Source: Albidovulum sp. (GTDB taxonomy: Bacteria; Pseudomonadota; Alphaproteobacteria; Rhodobacterales; Rhodobacteraceae). Taken from it: 64,000 nt of DNA. The DNA is taken from contig JACKKB010000003.1 in the NCBI GenBank assembly GCA_020637635.1, positions 492,987 to 556,986 on the forward strand, in the 5' to 3' direction. The position numbers were made by a program, and so were the translations under genes. The stretch's first letter is position 1; each line of letters starts with the position of its first letter. Of the stretch, positions 9,762 through 16,978 are shown one piece after another. Under the pieces are notes generated by a model. That model was not told where the DNA came from, did not search any database, and saw only the letters and a list, made by a program, of their open reading frames with translations.

Positions 9762-10272
9762 CGACAGCCATTCCGGCAAGACCGGCAAGCAGGGCGGCCC
9801 AGCGCTGATCGGCAGCGGCGATCGCGACCGCGCGTTCGTCGTCCGCGGCGCCGGGTGCGAACGAGATCGTCAAGGCGCGGTCCGGGCGGTCCGCACCGAG
9901 CCGGTCGGGCCATTCGACAAGGCAGATCGCCGTATCGAAGGCCTCGTTCAGGCCCGTCTCGAAGACCTGGGCGGCGCCCTGCAGCCGATAGAGATCGGCA
10001 TGCCAGATCTCGCAGTCGCGGAGCTCATAGACCTGCACCAGTGTGAAGCTCGGCGAAGGCACGTCCTCGTGCCGACCCTCGGCCGCCAGCCAGAACTGGA
10101 TGAGCGCCCGCGCGAAATGCGACTTGCCCGCGCCGATCGGACCCTCGAGCAGAAGGATATCGCCGCGCCCGAGGCGGGGCGCGATGCGCCGCGCGAGATC
10201 CGCGGTCTCATCCGCCGAGCGGAGCCGAAGGATCAGGGGCGAGGCGGCAACTGGGGTCGGGACCGTCGACAT
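9754..10272 (-). CDS. tsaE: tRNA t6A biosynthesis ATPase TsaE
   Basis: TsaE is the P-loop ATPase that works with TsaB, TsaC and TsaD to make N6-threonylcarbamoyladenosine at position 37 of ANN-decoding tRNAs. The 172-residue protein has a Walker A motif (GPIGAGKSHF) near residue 45, the family block SPSFTLVQVY, and HADLYRL followed by VEWPDRL. It is followed by the kinase gene with overlap. tsaD, encoding its partner, lies in this same window at 39.7 kb. Confidence 0.95.
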   Translation of the reverse strand: MSTVPTPVAASPLILRLRSADETADLARRIAPRLGRGDILLLEGPIGAGKSHFARALIQFWLAAEGRHEDVPSPSFTLVQVYELRDCEIWHADLYRLQGAAQVFETGLNEAFDTAICLVEWPDRLGADRPDRALTISFAPGAADDERAVAIAAADQRWAALLAGLAGMAVDD

Positions 10273-10314
10273 GGGGGGACTTTATCCGCCCCACGCGGCA
10301 CCGCAAGGCGATGG

Positions 10315-11904
10315 CTAACCCGACTTCGCCGACTCCGGTTCCCGCATGGGCGTCGCCTCGCGGCATTCGCGTGGCGGCGGTGCCGCCAACAGCGTTTCGG
10401 AAAACCCCGCCAGCGTGGCGCCGCCCGTTAGCGGCGCGAACCTGCAGGAAAGCGCCCGACCGTCCGCATGGGTCACGTCGGCGAACCACTCGGCCCTTTC
10501 GCCAAGCTCGGTCACGAAGTCGCGGAAATCGCCCCACACGGGCGACGGCAGCGTCTTCTTGCGCCATTCGGCGATGACGTCGAGGATCGACATTTGCGAA
10601 AGCGCGCGGTCGGGGGCAATGCCCCAGAGCTCGCTGAAGGCGGCGTTGTGCAAGAGCACCTCGCCGGTCGGCGAACAGGCGCAGATCGCCTCGTCGAGCG
10701 AATCGAGGATCGACTGGCCGAGCCCGAGCTCGGAGCGGAACCTGCGGGTGAGCGTCACCTCGGCGCTGATGTCCTCGAAGAAGAACGCGACGGCGCCATC
10801 GGCATGGGGGCTGCCGCTGACCTTGTAGGTCTGGCCGCCGGGCAGCGTCCAGATCTCTTCGTAGCGCCCCGATGCAGCGGCGCTTTCAAGCTCGGCCATC
10901 TGCCGACGCCAGGTCTGGTAGTCCTTGGGCTCGGGCACGATCTGGGTTTCGCGCAGCCGGTCGAGAAAGGAAAACAGCGTCGGCCGGGCCGAGAGGAAAT
11001 CGACCGAAAGCCGGGTGAGATCCACGAGTGCGGGGTTGAACAGCTGCAGGAGGCGCTGCCGGTCGAAGATCGCCAGCCCGATCGGCAGTTGCGCGAATGT
11101 CTTGGTCAGCGTTTGCACGAATTCGCGCAACGCCGCCTCGGCCTGGATCAGCGAATCGACCGATGTGGCACTGTGCAGCAGCCCGCCCGCCGTCGGTTTC
11201 GAGCTGACCTCGAACCAGAGCCAGCCCTTGGCGCGCGTATCCGCGCGCCGCATGCGCCGCGGCTTGCCGTCGTTGACCTGCGAGGCGTTCGGAAAGAGGC
11301 ACGGCAGCGGCCAGGAGAGATCGCCGTCTTCCTTCTCGGAGGTGCAGAGATCGAGATAGGCGCGATTGGCCCAGACGACCTCGCCTTTCGCATCAGTGCG
11401 CCAGACGAGCGTCGGCGACGCAGCGACGGTTTCGCGAAGCAGCGCCAGTTCCTGCTCCTGCGCTCGCTGGCTCAGACCGTCGACGAGAACCGCCTGCCCT
11501 TCGGTGTCGAGATCGACGAGAGTAAGCCGGGTGAGGCCGCCGAGCGACTCGGCCTGCAATTGCAGATGACCGTCTTTCGCACTCATCTCGAACTGGCCGG
11601 TCTCGCTCAGCGCGGCAAGTTTCTGGCGAACCTGGCCGAAACGTTCGTCGAGATAGTGGACTATCCGGGCCCATTCGGCTCCGGGCTCGGGCAGGCGCGA
11701 CAGGAGCTTCTTCGCCGGACCGGTCGCGTCGACGAGCTCCTTGTCGTCAAAGAGGAAGATCGCGGGCTCGAGCTCGGGAATGAGCGCCGGAACCTCCCGG
11801 CGGCCACGCCTCATGGGTATTGCCGAAACCGCCAACAGCGCAGCAAGCGCCGCAATGACGGAGGTCACGGCGGCAAGTGCCGCGACCGCGATCTGTCCAA
11901 ACAT
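10315..11904 (-). CDS. divL: DivL-like PAS-domain protein without kinase domain
   Basis: The product has about 529 residues, with one N-terminal membrane segment (residues 5-25), then a linker and three PAS-like regions at roughly 180-270, 285-400 and 405-500. I see no HisKA helix, no N/G1/G2 boxes and no phosphoacceptor. In Caulobacter, divL lies upstream of tsaE in this same order, and Rhodobacter capsulatus DivL is a PAS-domain protein that acts on CtrA and gene transfer agent production. That synteny supports the call. The ATG at 11904 follows a GGGA; a GTG 9 bp upstream is an alternative. A CtrA-type box lies about 60 bp upstream. Confidence 0.78.
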   Translation of the reverse strand: MFGQIAVAALAAVTSVIAALAALLAVSAIPMRRGRREVPALIPELEPAIFLFDDKELVDATGPAKKLLSRLPEPGAEWARIVHYLDERFGQVRQKLAALSETGQFEMSAKDGHLQLQAESLGGLTRLTLVDLDTEGQAVLVDGLSQRAQEQELALLRETVAASPTLVWRTDAKGEVVWANRAYLDLCTSEKEDGDLSWPLPCLFPNASQVNDGKPRRMRRADTRAKGWLWFEVSSKPTAGGLLHSATSVDSLIQAEAALREFVQTLTKTFAQLPIGLAIFDRQRLLQLFNPALVDLTRLSVDFLSARPTLFSFLDRLRETQIVPEPKDYQTWRRQMAELESAAASGRYEEIWTLPGGQTYKVSGSPHADGAVAFFFEDISAEVTLTRRFRSELGLGQSILDSLDEAICACSPTGEVLLHNAAFSELWGIAPDRALSQMSILDVIAEWRKKTLPSPVWGDFRDFVTELGERAEWFADVTHADGRALSCRFAPLTGGATLAGFSETLLAAPPPRECREATPMREPESAKSG

Positions 11905-11963
11905 CGGTTGCACATCCCAACACGAGGCCCCAAGCCTCGATCAGGGAAGGTTAAGAAGGAGCG

Positions 11964-11978
11964 TTAACAGATCGTTAA
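11964..11978. promoter_or_regulatory. CtrA-type box TTAA-N7-TTAA upstream of the DivL-like gene
   Basis: TTAA at 11964-11967 and TTAA at 11975-11978 are separated by exactly seven bases, the full CtrA consensus spacing. The site is 60-74 bp upstream of the DivL-like start, in the gap between the regB stop and that gene. AT-rich tetramers are scarce in this high-GC DNA, so a perfect pair is unlikely by chance. Confidence 0.6.
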
Positions 11979-12003
11979 TTTCTGCGCTCGGGACCCAGGA
12001 AAT

Positions 12004-13422
12004 TTAAAGATTTAAGGGATTTGTTGCGCCTTCGCTGCGTTCAACCGTCTCGATGGCCGCCCGCGGCCAGCGCACCTCGGCGATTGCGCCGCAGCGTTCG
12101 GGCCGCTCCTCCTCCGCAAGGAACGGATCCGCCCCGTTGGAGAAATTCAGCCGCGCCCCCGTGCGTTCCAGAAGCGTTCGCGCGATGAAGAGCCCGAGCC
12201 CGAGCCCCTCGCGCCCACGCGACGGACCGCTCTCGTCGCGCCGCGGCTGAAAGAAGGGGTCGCCGATCCGCCCCAGCAGATGCGGCGGATATCCCGGACC
12301 GTCGTCGGCGACGCGCAACCGGATCGAGGTCTGGTCCCACTCGGCATCGACCCAGACCGTCGAGCGTGCGAAATCGACGCCGTTCTGGATCAGGTTGCGC
12401 AACCCGTGCAGAAGCTCCGGCTGGCGCCGCACCATCGGCTGGCGCGACGGCGACCCGGGCACGTCACCCAGCGCGAAAACCAGATGCTTGCCGCGCTCCA
12501 GATGTGGTTCGGCGGCGTCGCGGATCAGCGCCGAGAGCGGCAGCCTGCGCAGGTGCAGGTCGTCGCGCCCGGTCCGGCCCATCGAATGCAGAATGGTGCG
12601 ACAGCGATCCGCCTCCTGCCGGATCAGCTCCGCATCGGCCCTGATCTCCCGGCAGGCCTCTCCGGCCTCGGCCAGATCGTCGATCATCTCCGTGCTGACG
12701 AGCTTGATGGTGGCAAGCGGCGTGCCGAGTTCATGCGCGGCGGCGGCCACCACGCCGCCGAGGTCGGTCAGCTTCTGTTCGCGCGCGAGTGCCATCTGCG
12801 TGGCCAGAAGCGCGTTGCCCATGGTGCGAAACTCCGACGCCACGCGGCGCGTGTAGAGCCCGAGGAAGACGACACCGATCACGATCGCAAGCCAGAAGCC
12901 GAACTCGAAGAGGCGCGGCACCTCGATCATGGTCCCGTCGCGCCGCACGAGCGGCAAGTGGTAGGTGTCGACCAGAGTGACGATCGCGATCGTCACGATC
13001 CCCATCACGACCGTCGCGCGCGCCCTGAGCGCCGCCCCGGCGATCGTCACCGGCGCGACGATCAGGAAGGCGAAGGGATTGTTCAGCCCCCCGGTCAGGT
13101 AGAGCAGAAAGCCGAGCTGGACGGTGTCGAGCAGGAGCGTGAGCAGCGCCTCGGTCTCGGTCAGCCGGCGGGTCTCGGGCATGGCAAAGACAAGCGCCAG
13201 GTTGACCGCCACGGCTGCCCCGACCGTAAGCAGGCATGCCGTAAGATCGAGGGCGATCCCGTAGGACTGATGCGCCACGAGGATGGCGATCGTCTGCCCG
13301 GCAACGGCGAGCCACCGCAAGAGGACCAGCGTCTTCAACCGCATCCAGCCGCTACCCTCGGGCCCGAGGGCAACCGCCGATGGCTCGGCTGTCGGGTCGC
13401 GGCCGGGCGGCGGATCGATCAT
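12004..13422 (-). CDS. regB: Redox sensor histidine kinase RegB/PrrB
   Basis: RegB is the membrane kinase of the global redox system RegB/RegA (PrrB/PrrA), controlling photosynthesis, carbon and nitrogen fixation and respiration. The 472-residue product has six N-terminal membrane segments, and the quinone-sensing heptapeptide GGLNNPF is intact at residues 111-117. The phosphorylation site is H230 in HELGTPLATI, and a redox cysteine sits at C274 in DRCRTIL, matching Cys265 of R. capsulatus RegB. A C-terminal HATPase carries NLIQNGVDFA and GLGLGLF. The ATG at 13422 gives family length. It diverges from senC. Confidence 0.96.
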   Translation of the reverse strand: MIDPPPGRDPTAEPSAVALGPEGSGWMRLKTLVLLRWLAVAGQTIAILVAHQSYGIALDLTACLLTVGAAVAVNLALVFAMPETRRLTETEALLTLLLDTVQLGFLLYLTGGLNNPFAFLIVAPVTIAGAALRARATVVMGIVTIAIVTLVDTYHLPLVRRDGTMIEVPRLFEFGFWLAIVIGVVFLGLYTRRVASEFRTMGNALLATQMALAREQKLTDLGGVVAAAAHELGTPLATIKLVSTEMIDDLAEAGEACREIRADAELIRQEADRCRTILHSMGRTGRDDLHLRRLPLSALIRDAAEPHLERGKHLVFALGDVPGSPSRQPMVRRQPELLHGLRNLIQNGVDFARSTVWVDAEWDQTSIRLRVADDGPGYPPHLLGRIGDPFFQPRRDESGPSRGREGLGLGLFIARTLLERTGARLNFSNGADPFLAEEERPERCGAIAEVRWPRAAIETVERSEGATNPLNL

Positions 13423-13455
13423 CAAGGGTCCCGTTGTCGCAGTCTTGCGTATCAG

Positions 13456-13486
13456 ATTGATAATCCGGTCCCGATGGGCGATCAAT
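13456..13486. promoter_or_regulatory. Dyad in the regB/senC divergent promoter region
   Basis: ATTGAT at 13456-13461 and ATCAAT at 13481-13486 form a perfect six-base inverted repeat with a 19-base spacer in the 90-bp gap between regB and senC. It does not match the FNR spacing (TTGAT-N4-ATCAA), and I do not recognise it as a defined operator. Confidence 0.3.
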
Positions 13487-13512
13487 GCGCCGATCCGAAG
13501 AGGGAGACCGAC

Positions 13513-14145
13513 ATGGCCGTTTCGACGCGCAGCTATGCCATTGCAGCCGTATCCGTCGCCGCGCTCGCATTGCTCGCGACCTATGCCGTGACCCGCGGCG
13601 GCGACGAGGGCCGCTTCGCCAACTGCACCGGGACGCGTGTGGCGGGCGGCGGCGCGATCGGAGGGCCTTTCACGCTTACCGACGAGAACGGCCAGCGGGT
13701 GACCGACAAGGACGTTCTGAAGGACCCGAGCTTCGTCTATTTCGGATATACGTTCTGTCCGGATATCTGCCCCGCCGATACCGCCCGCAATGCCGAAGCC
13801 GTCGATGCGCTGGAAGAGATGGGATATGATGTCACGCCCGTATTCATTTCCGTGGATCCGAACCGGGACAAGCCGGAAGTCCTGAAGGAATGGACTGAGT
13901 ATATCCACCCCAAGATGATTGGCCTTACGGGCACTCCCGAGGAAATTGCAAGCGTCGCGAAGGAATACAAGACCTATTACAAGGTCCCCGACGATACCTC
14001 GGATCCTTATTATGTCGTTGACCACATGACCCAGACCTATCTGATGCTGCCCGGCTATGGGTTTGTCACGATGTTTTCGCGCGAAGATCCGCCAGAGGAC
14101 ATGGCCAAGACCACAGCCTGTTTTCTCGACGCCGCGAAGGGCTGA
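13513..14145 (+). CDS. senC: SCO1/SenC copper-binding protein
   Basis: SenC/PrrC is an SCO-type protein that delivers copper to cytochrome c oxidase and feeds redox state to RegB/RegA. The 210-residue product has an N-terminal membrane anchor (about residues 8-26). In the thioredoxin-like domain, the copper ligands are the FCPDIC cysteines near residue 80 and the histidine of VVDHMTQ near residue 165. The ATG at 13513 lies behind an AGGGAG. It heads the senC-regA-hvrA series and diverges from regB, as in Rhodobacter. Confidence 0.95.
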   Translation: MAVSTRSYAIAAVSVAALALLATYAVTRGGDEGRFANCTGTRVAGGGAIGGPFTLTDENGQRVTDKDVLKDPSFVYFGYTFCPDICPADTARNAEAVDALEEMGYDVTPVFISVDPNRDKPEVLKEWTEYIHPKMIGLTGTPEEIASVAKEYKTYYKVPDDTSDPYYVVDHMTQTYLMLPGYGFVTMFSREDPPEDMAKTTACFLDAAKG

Positions 14146-14206
14146 CTTTGACCTCCGCCGGCAACTGGCCTAGAACCGTTTCAGCTGCGCTGACGGGATG
14201 ACTGAC

Positions 14207-14761
14207 ATGACGGAGAACGCTGAAGCCGATCTCGGTTCCGACCGCAGCCTGCTTCTTGTCGATGACGATCCGGTGTTTCTGAACCGGCTGGCGCGGGCCA
14301 TGGAGAAACGTGGATTCGAGACTACCGCGGTCGAAAGCGTCGCCGCCGGGCGCAGCGCCGCGGTTGCACGGCGTCCGGCCTATGCGATTGTGGATCTTCG
14401 CCTTGGCGATGGCAACGGGCTCGATGTCGTGGAAGTGTTGCGCGAACAGCGGCCCGATTGCCGCGTCGTCGTGCTGACCGGCTATGGTGCCATCGCCACC
14501 GCCGTTGCGGCGGTCAAGATCGGAGCCGTCGATTACCTCGCCAAACCCGCCGACGCCGAAGATGTGGTGAACGCACTGATGGCCCGTGACGGCGCCCTGC
14601 CGCCGCCGCCGGACAATCCGATGTCGGCCGATCGCGTGCGCTGGGAACATATCCAGCGCGTCTACGAACAATGCGACCGCAATATCTCCGAAACCGCGCG
14701 CCGGCTCAGCATGCACCGCAGGACACTGCAGAGAATTCTCGCAAAAAGAAGCCCCAAATAG
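14207..14761 (+). CDS. regA: Redox response regulator RegA/PrrA
   Basis: RegA is the DNA-binding response regulator phosphorylated by RegB. Starting at the ATG at 14207 gives 184 residues, the Rhodobacter length, and puts the phosphoacceptor in VDLRLGDG at Asp63, as in R. capsulatus. An ATG 9 bp upstream would abut the ribosome-binding site. The acidic pocket VDDD, the proline hinge PPPP and the Fis-type helix-turn-helix (ISETARRLSMHRRTLQR) are all present, and the last is nearly invariant in the family. It follows senC by 61 bp. Confidence 0.97.
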   Translation: MTENAEADLGSDRSLLLVDDDPVFLNRLARAMEKRGFETTAVESVAAGRSAAVARRPAYAIVDLRLGDGNGLDVVEVLREQRPDCRVVVLTGYGAIATAVAAVKIGAVDYLAKPADAEDVVNALMARDGALPPPPDNPMSADRVRWEHIQRVYEQCDRNISETARRLSMHRRTLQRILAKRSPK

Positions 14762-14843
14762 ATCATTGTCTTTTCAATTCCCGAGCGATTGTTTTAATAG
14801 GCATCAATAGCAATCGAACCGGACTGAAAAAAGGAAACCAATT

Positions 14844-15158
14844 TTGAAAATGGATCTCGATAGCCTGTCCTTGAAGGATCTGAAGGATCTCGCGAAGAAG
14901 GTTGAAGCTCGGATCAGCGATTTCGAGGATCGCAAGAAGGCCGAGGCGCTGGCGGCTGTCGAAGCCAAGGCCAAGTCGCTTGGCTTCACGCTCTCATCGC
15001 TCGTCGGCGCGCCCGTCGCGAAGAAGCGCAAGTCCGCCAAGGCGAAATATGCCAACCCTGCCAACAGGTCCGAAACCTGGACGGGACGCGGCCGCAAGCC
15101 GCGCTGGTTCGTCGCCGCGCTCGAAAGCGGCAAGTCGATCGACGATCTGGCGATCTGA
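14844..15158 (+). CDS. hvrA: H-NS family trans-acting regulator HvrA
   Basis: HvrA is an H-NS-like DNA-binding protein that in R. capsulatus tunes photosynthesis and nitrogen-fixation genes. It lies directly after regA there, as it does here. The 104-residue product has a Lys/Glu-rich N-terminal oligomerisation helix (residues 5-45), a basic linker, and the C-terminal H-NS DNA-binding motif around YANPANRSETWTGRGRKP. The TTG at 14844 sits eight bases behind AAGGAAA; an ATG at 14850 is the alternative start. The upstream gap holds a dyad, CGATTG-N19-CAATCG (14786-14816). Confidence 0.9.
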   Translation: MKMDLDSLSLKDLKDLAKKVEARISDFEDRKKAEALAAVEAKAKSLGFTLSSLVGAPVAKKRKSAKAKYANPANRSETWTGRGRKPRWFVAALESGKSIDDLAI

Positions 15159-15174
15159 CCGGCCTCGGCGGCGC

Positions 15175-15735
15175 TCAGTCGCTGTCGGTCGGCTCCTGAC
15201 GACGGCGGACCAGCCGTTCGATCGCGTCGGCGAGATGCACCTCGCCGATCGCGGCATCGCCGGCGGCGAGGCGAAGCAGATGGGCCTCTCTCAGAACATC
15301 GGCATGGCCATGGCCGGCGGGCGGCTCGAACTTGTAGCAGGCCAGCTCGATCAGCAGACCGAGCGGGTCTCGGAAGTAGATCGAGTCCATGAAGCCGCGG
15401 TCGCGGACCCCGGAATGCTCGATGCCGCGCTCGCCCAGCCGCTCGACCACCTGCGAGAACGTCGCGCGCGAGACGGCAAAGGCCAGATGATGCACGTCGC
15501 CGATCTTGGGCCGCTTGGGCGTCCGGTTCGGCGTGCGACCCTCATCAGTGAAAACGGTAATCAGCCGCCCGTCGCCCGGGTCGAAATAGAGATGCCCCTC
15601 GCTGCCATCGTCGAGGTTCGGCTGTTCGAAGACGAAGGGCATGCCAAGCAGCCCTTCCCAGAAGTCGATCGAAGTCTGACGGTCTGCGCCCGTCAGCGTG
15701 ATGTGGTGAACGGCCTGAACCTGAAGTTTGCGCAT
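15175..15735 (-). CDS. VOC-family metalloenzyme (glyoxalase/dioxygenase fold)
   Basis: This 186-residue vicinal-oxygen-chelate protein has paired beta-alpha-beta-beta-beta modules. Candidate metal ligands are His10/His11 in AVHHITL, the histidine pair in DVHHLAF and the glutamate in LLIELACY. About 45 residues follow the core as a helical tail. The fold is shared by glyoxalases, ring-cleaving dioxygenases and fosfomycin-type enzymes. Nothing in the neighbourhood fixes the substrate. It converges on hvrA and stands alone. Confidence 0.8.
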   Translation of the reverse strand: MRKLQVQAVHHITLTGADRQTSIDFWEGLLGMPFVFEQPNLDDGSEGHLYFDPGDGRLITVFTDEGRTPNRTPKRPKIGDVHHLAFAVSRATFSQVVERLGERGIEHSGVRDRGFMDSIYFRDPLGLLIELACYKFEPPAGHGHADVLREAHLLRLAAGDAAIGEVHLADAIERLVRRRQEPTDSD

Positions 15736-15829
15736 CTCTCTGCCTCCGTTGCGGGAATGTTAGCGCAACGGTGGCGACAAATCTTTCCCTGGGAACGCAG
15801 GGCGGCCGTGCGCCAGGGAACAGTCCCGG

Positions 15830-16978
15830 TCAGCGCGCGATGCTGTCGAGCAATCGGTCCAGCATCGTGCCGCAGGCCGCAAGCTCGCTCATGTCGATGA
15901 ATTCGTCGGGCTTGTGGCCCTGTTCCATGGATCCCGGCCCGCAGACCAGCGCCGGCATGCCGGCGGCAGAGAAATGGCCCGCCTCGGTCCCGTAGCTCAC
16001 CTTGATCCGGCGGGCGCCGGGCAGAAGATCGGCAAGCAGCGCCACCGCCTCGCCGTCGGGCGGCGTATCGAGCCCGGGATAGGCGAAGAGCCGGTCGAGA
16101 GCGATGGCCTCGGTTCCCAGGTGACCGTAACGGAGCGAGACACGCTCGGCGGCCGCACGTAGCTCGACCTCCAGCGCGGTCAGTGGCTCGCCCTCCAGAT
16201 AGCGGATCTCGAAGTCGATTTCCGCATGATCAGGGACGATGTTCATTGCCCGGCCCCCAGCGATGCGACCCACGTGGACGGTGGAGAAAGGCACGTCATA
16301 GTCGCTGTCGCGACACCCCTCGGCAGCGAGCCGGGCCTGCAACCCGCGCAGCTCCGCAATGTAGTCCGCAGCGACATGGATGGCGTTGACGAAATCGGGT
16401 GCCATCGCCGAATGACCGGCAACGCCCGTGCAGCGCGCCCGGAACGCGGACTTCCCCTTGTGACCGGTCGCGATCTGCATCGAGCTCGGCTCTCCGACGA
16501 TCACCAGGCGCGGCGCGCCGACGGTTTGCCGTAGCGCCCCGAGCATCGGGCCTATGCCGAGGCAGCCGAGTTCCTCGTCATAGGAGAAGGCAAGCTTCAG
16601 CGGCTCGGCCAGGTCGCGATCCCGGGCGCGATCGGCGAGTGCCAGCATCGCGGCGAGAAAACCCTTCATGTCGGTCGTGCCGCGGCCGAAGAGCCGCTCA
16701 CCTTCCCGAGTGAGACGGAGCGGGTCACGCGTCCAGGCCTGACCGGCCACGGGAACCACGTCGGTATGGCCAGAGAGCATCACGCCCGGCCTGTCGCCGG
16801 GTCCGATCCGCGCGAAGAGGCCGGCCTTGGCGCCTCCTGCATCCGCAAGACGATGGACCTCGAAGCCACGGGTGGCGAGGAAATCCTCGATATAGGCGAT
16901 GATCGGCAGGTTGCTGTCGGCGCTGAAGGTCGGGAAGGCCACCAGCCGTTCGAGGATCTCGACCACCCCGTCAGTCAT
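15830..16978 (-). CDS. argE: M20-family deacetylase, acetylornithine deacetylase-like
   Basis: This 382-residue M20 zinc peptidase of the ArgE/DapE type hydrolyses N-acyl amino acids to the free amine. Metal and catalytic blocks are SGHTDVVP, GRGTTDMKG, the double glutamate in SYDEELGC, and a C-terminal EAGHFSAAG. The ATG at 16978 overlaps the upstream flavoprotein stop by 8 bp, so the two are co-translated. That link to an amine dehydrogenase-like enzyme hints at an N-acyl-amine or amino-acid substrate other than acetylornithine, so the argE symbol describes the family rather than a proven role. Confidence 0.8.
   Translation of the reverse strand: MTDGVVEILERLVAFPTFSADSNLPIIAYIEDFLATRGFEVHRLADAGGAKAGLFARIGPGDRPGVMLSGHTDVVPVAGQAWTRDPLRLTREGERLFGRGTTDMKGFLAAMLALADRARDRDLAEPLKLAFSYDEELGCLGIGPMLGALRQTVGAPRLVIVGEPSSMQIATGHKGKSAFRARCTGVAGHSAMAPDFVNAIHVAADYIAELRGLQARLAAEGCRDSDYDVPFSTVHVGRIAGGRAMNIVPDHAEIDFEIRYLEGEPLTALEVELRAAAERVSLRYGHLGTEAIALDRLFAYPGLDTPPDGEAVALLADLLPGARRIKVSYGTEAGHFSAAGMPALVCGPGSMEQGHKPDEFIDMSELAACGTMLDRLLDSIAR

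Noticed and set aside
11951..11967. Second TTAA pair (TTAAGAAGGAGCGTTAA) next to the CtrA box
   Set aside because: The spacer is nine bases, not seven, so it does not fit the CtrA consensus.
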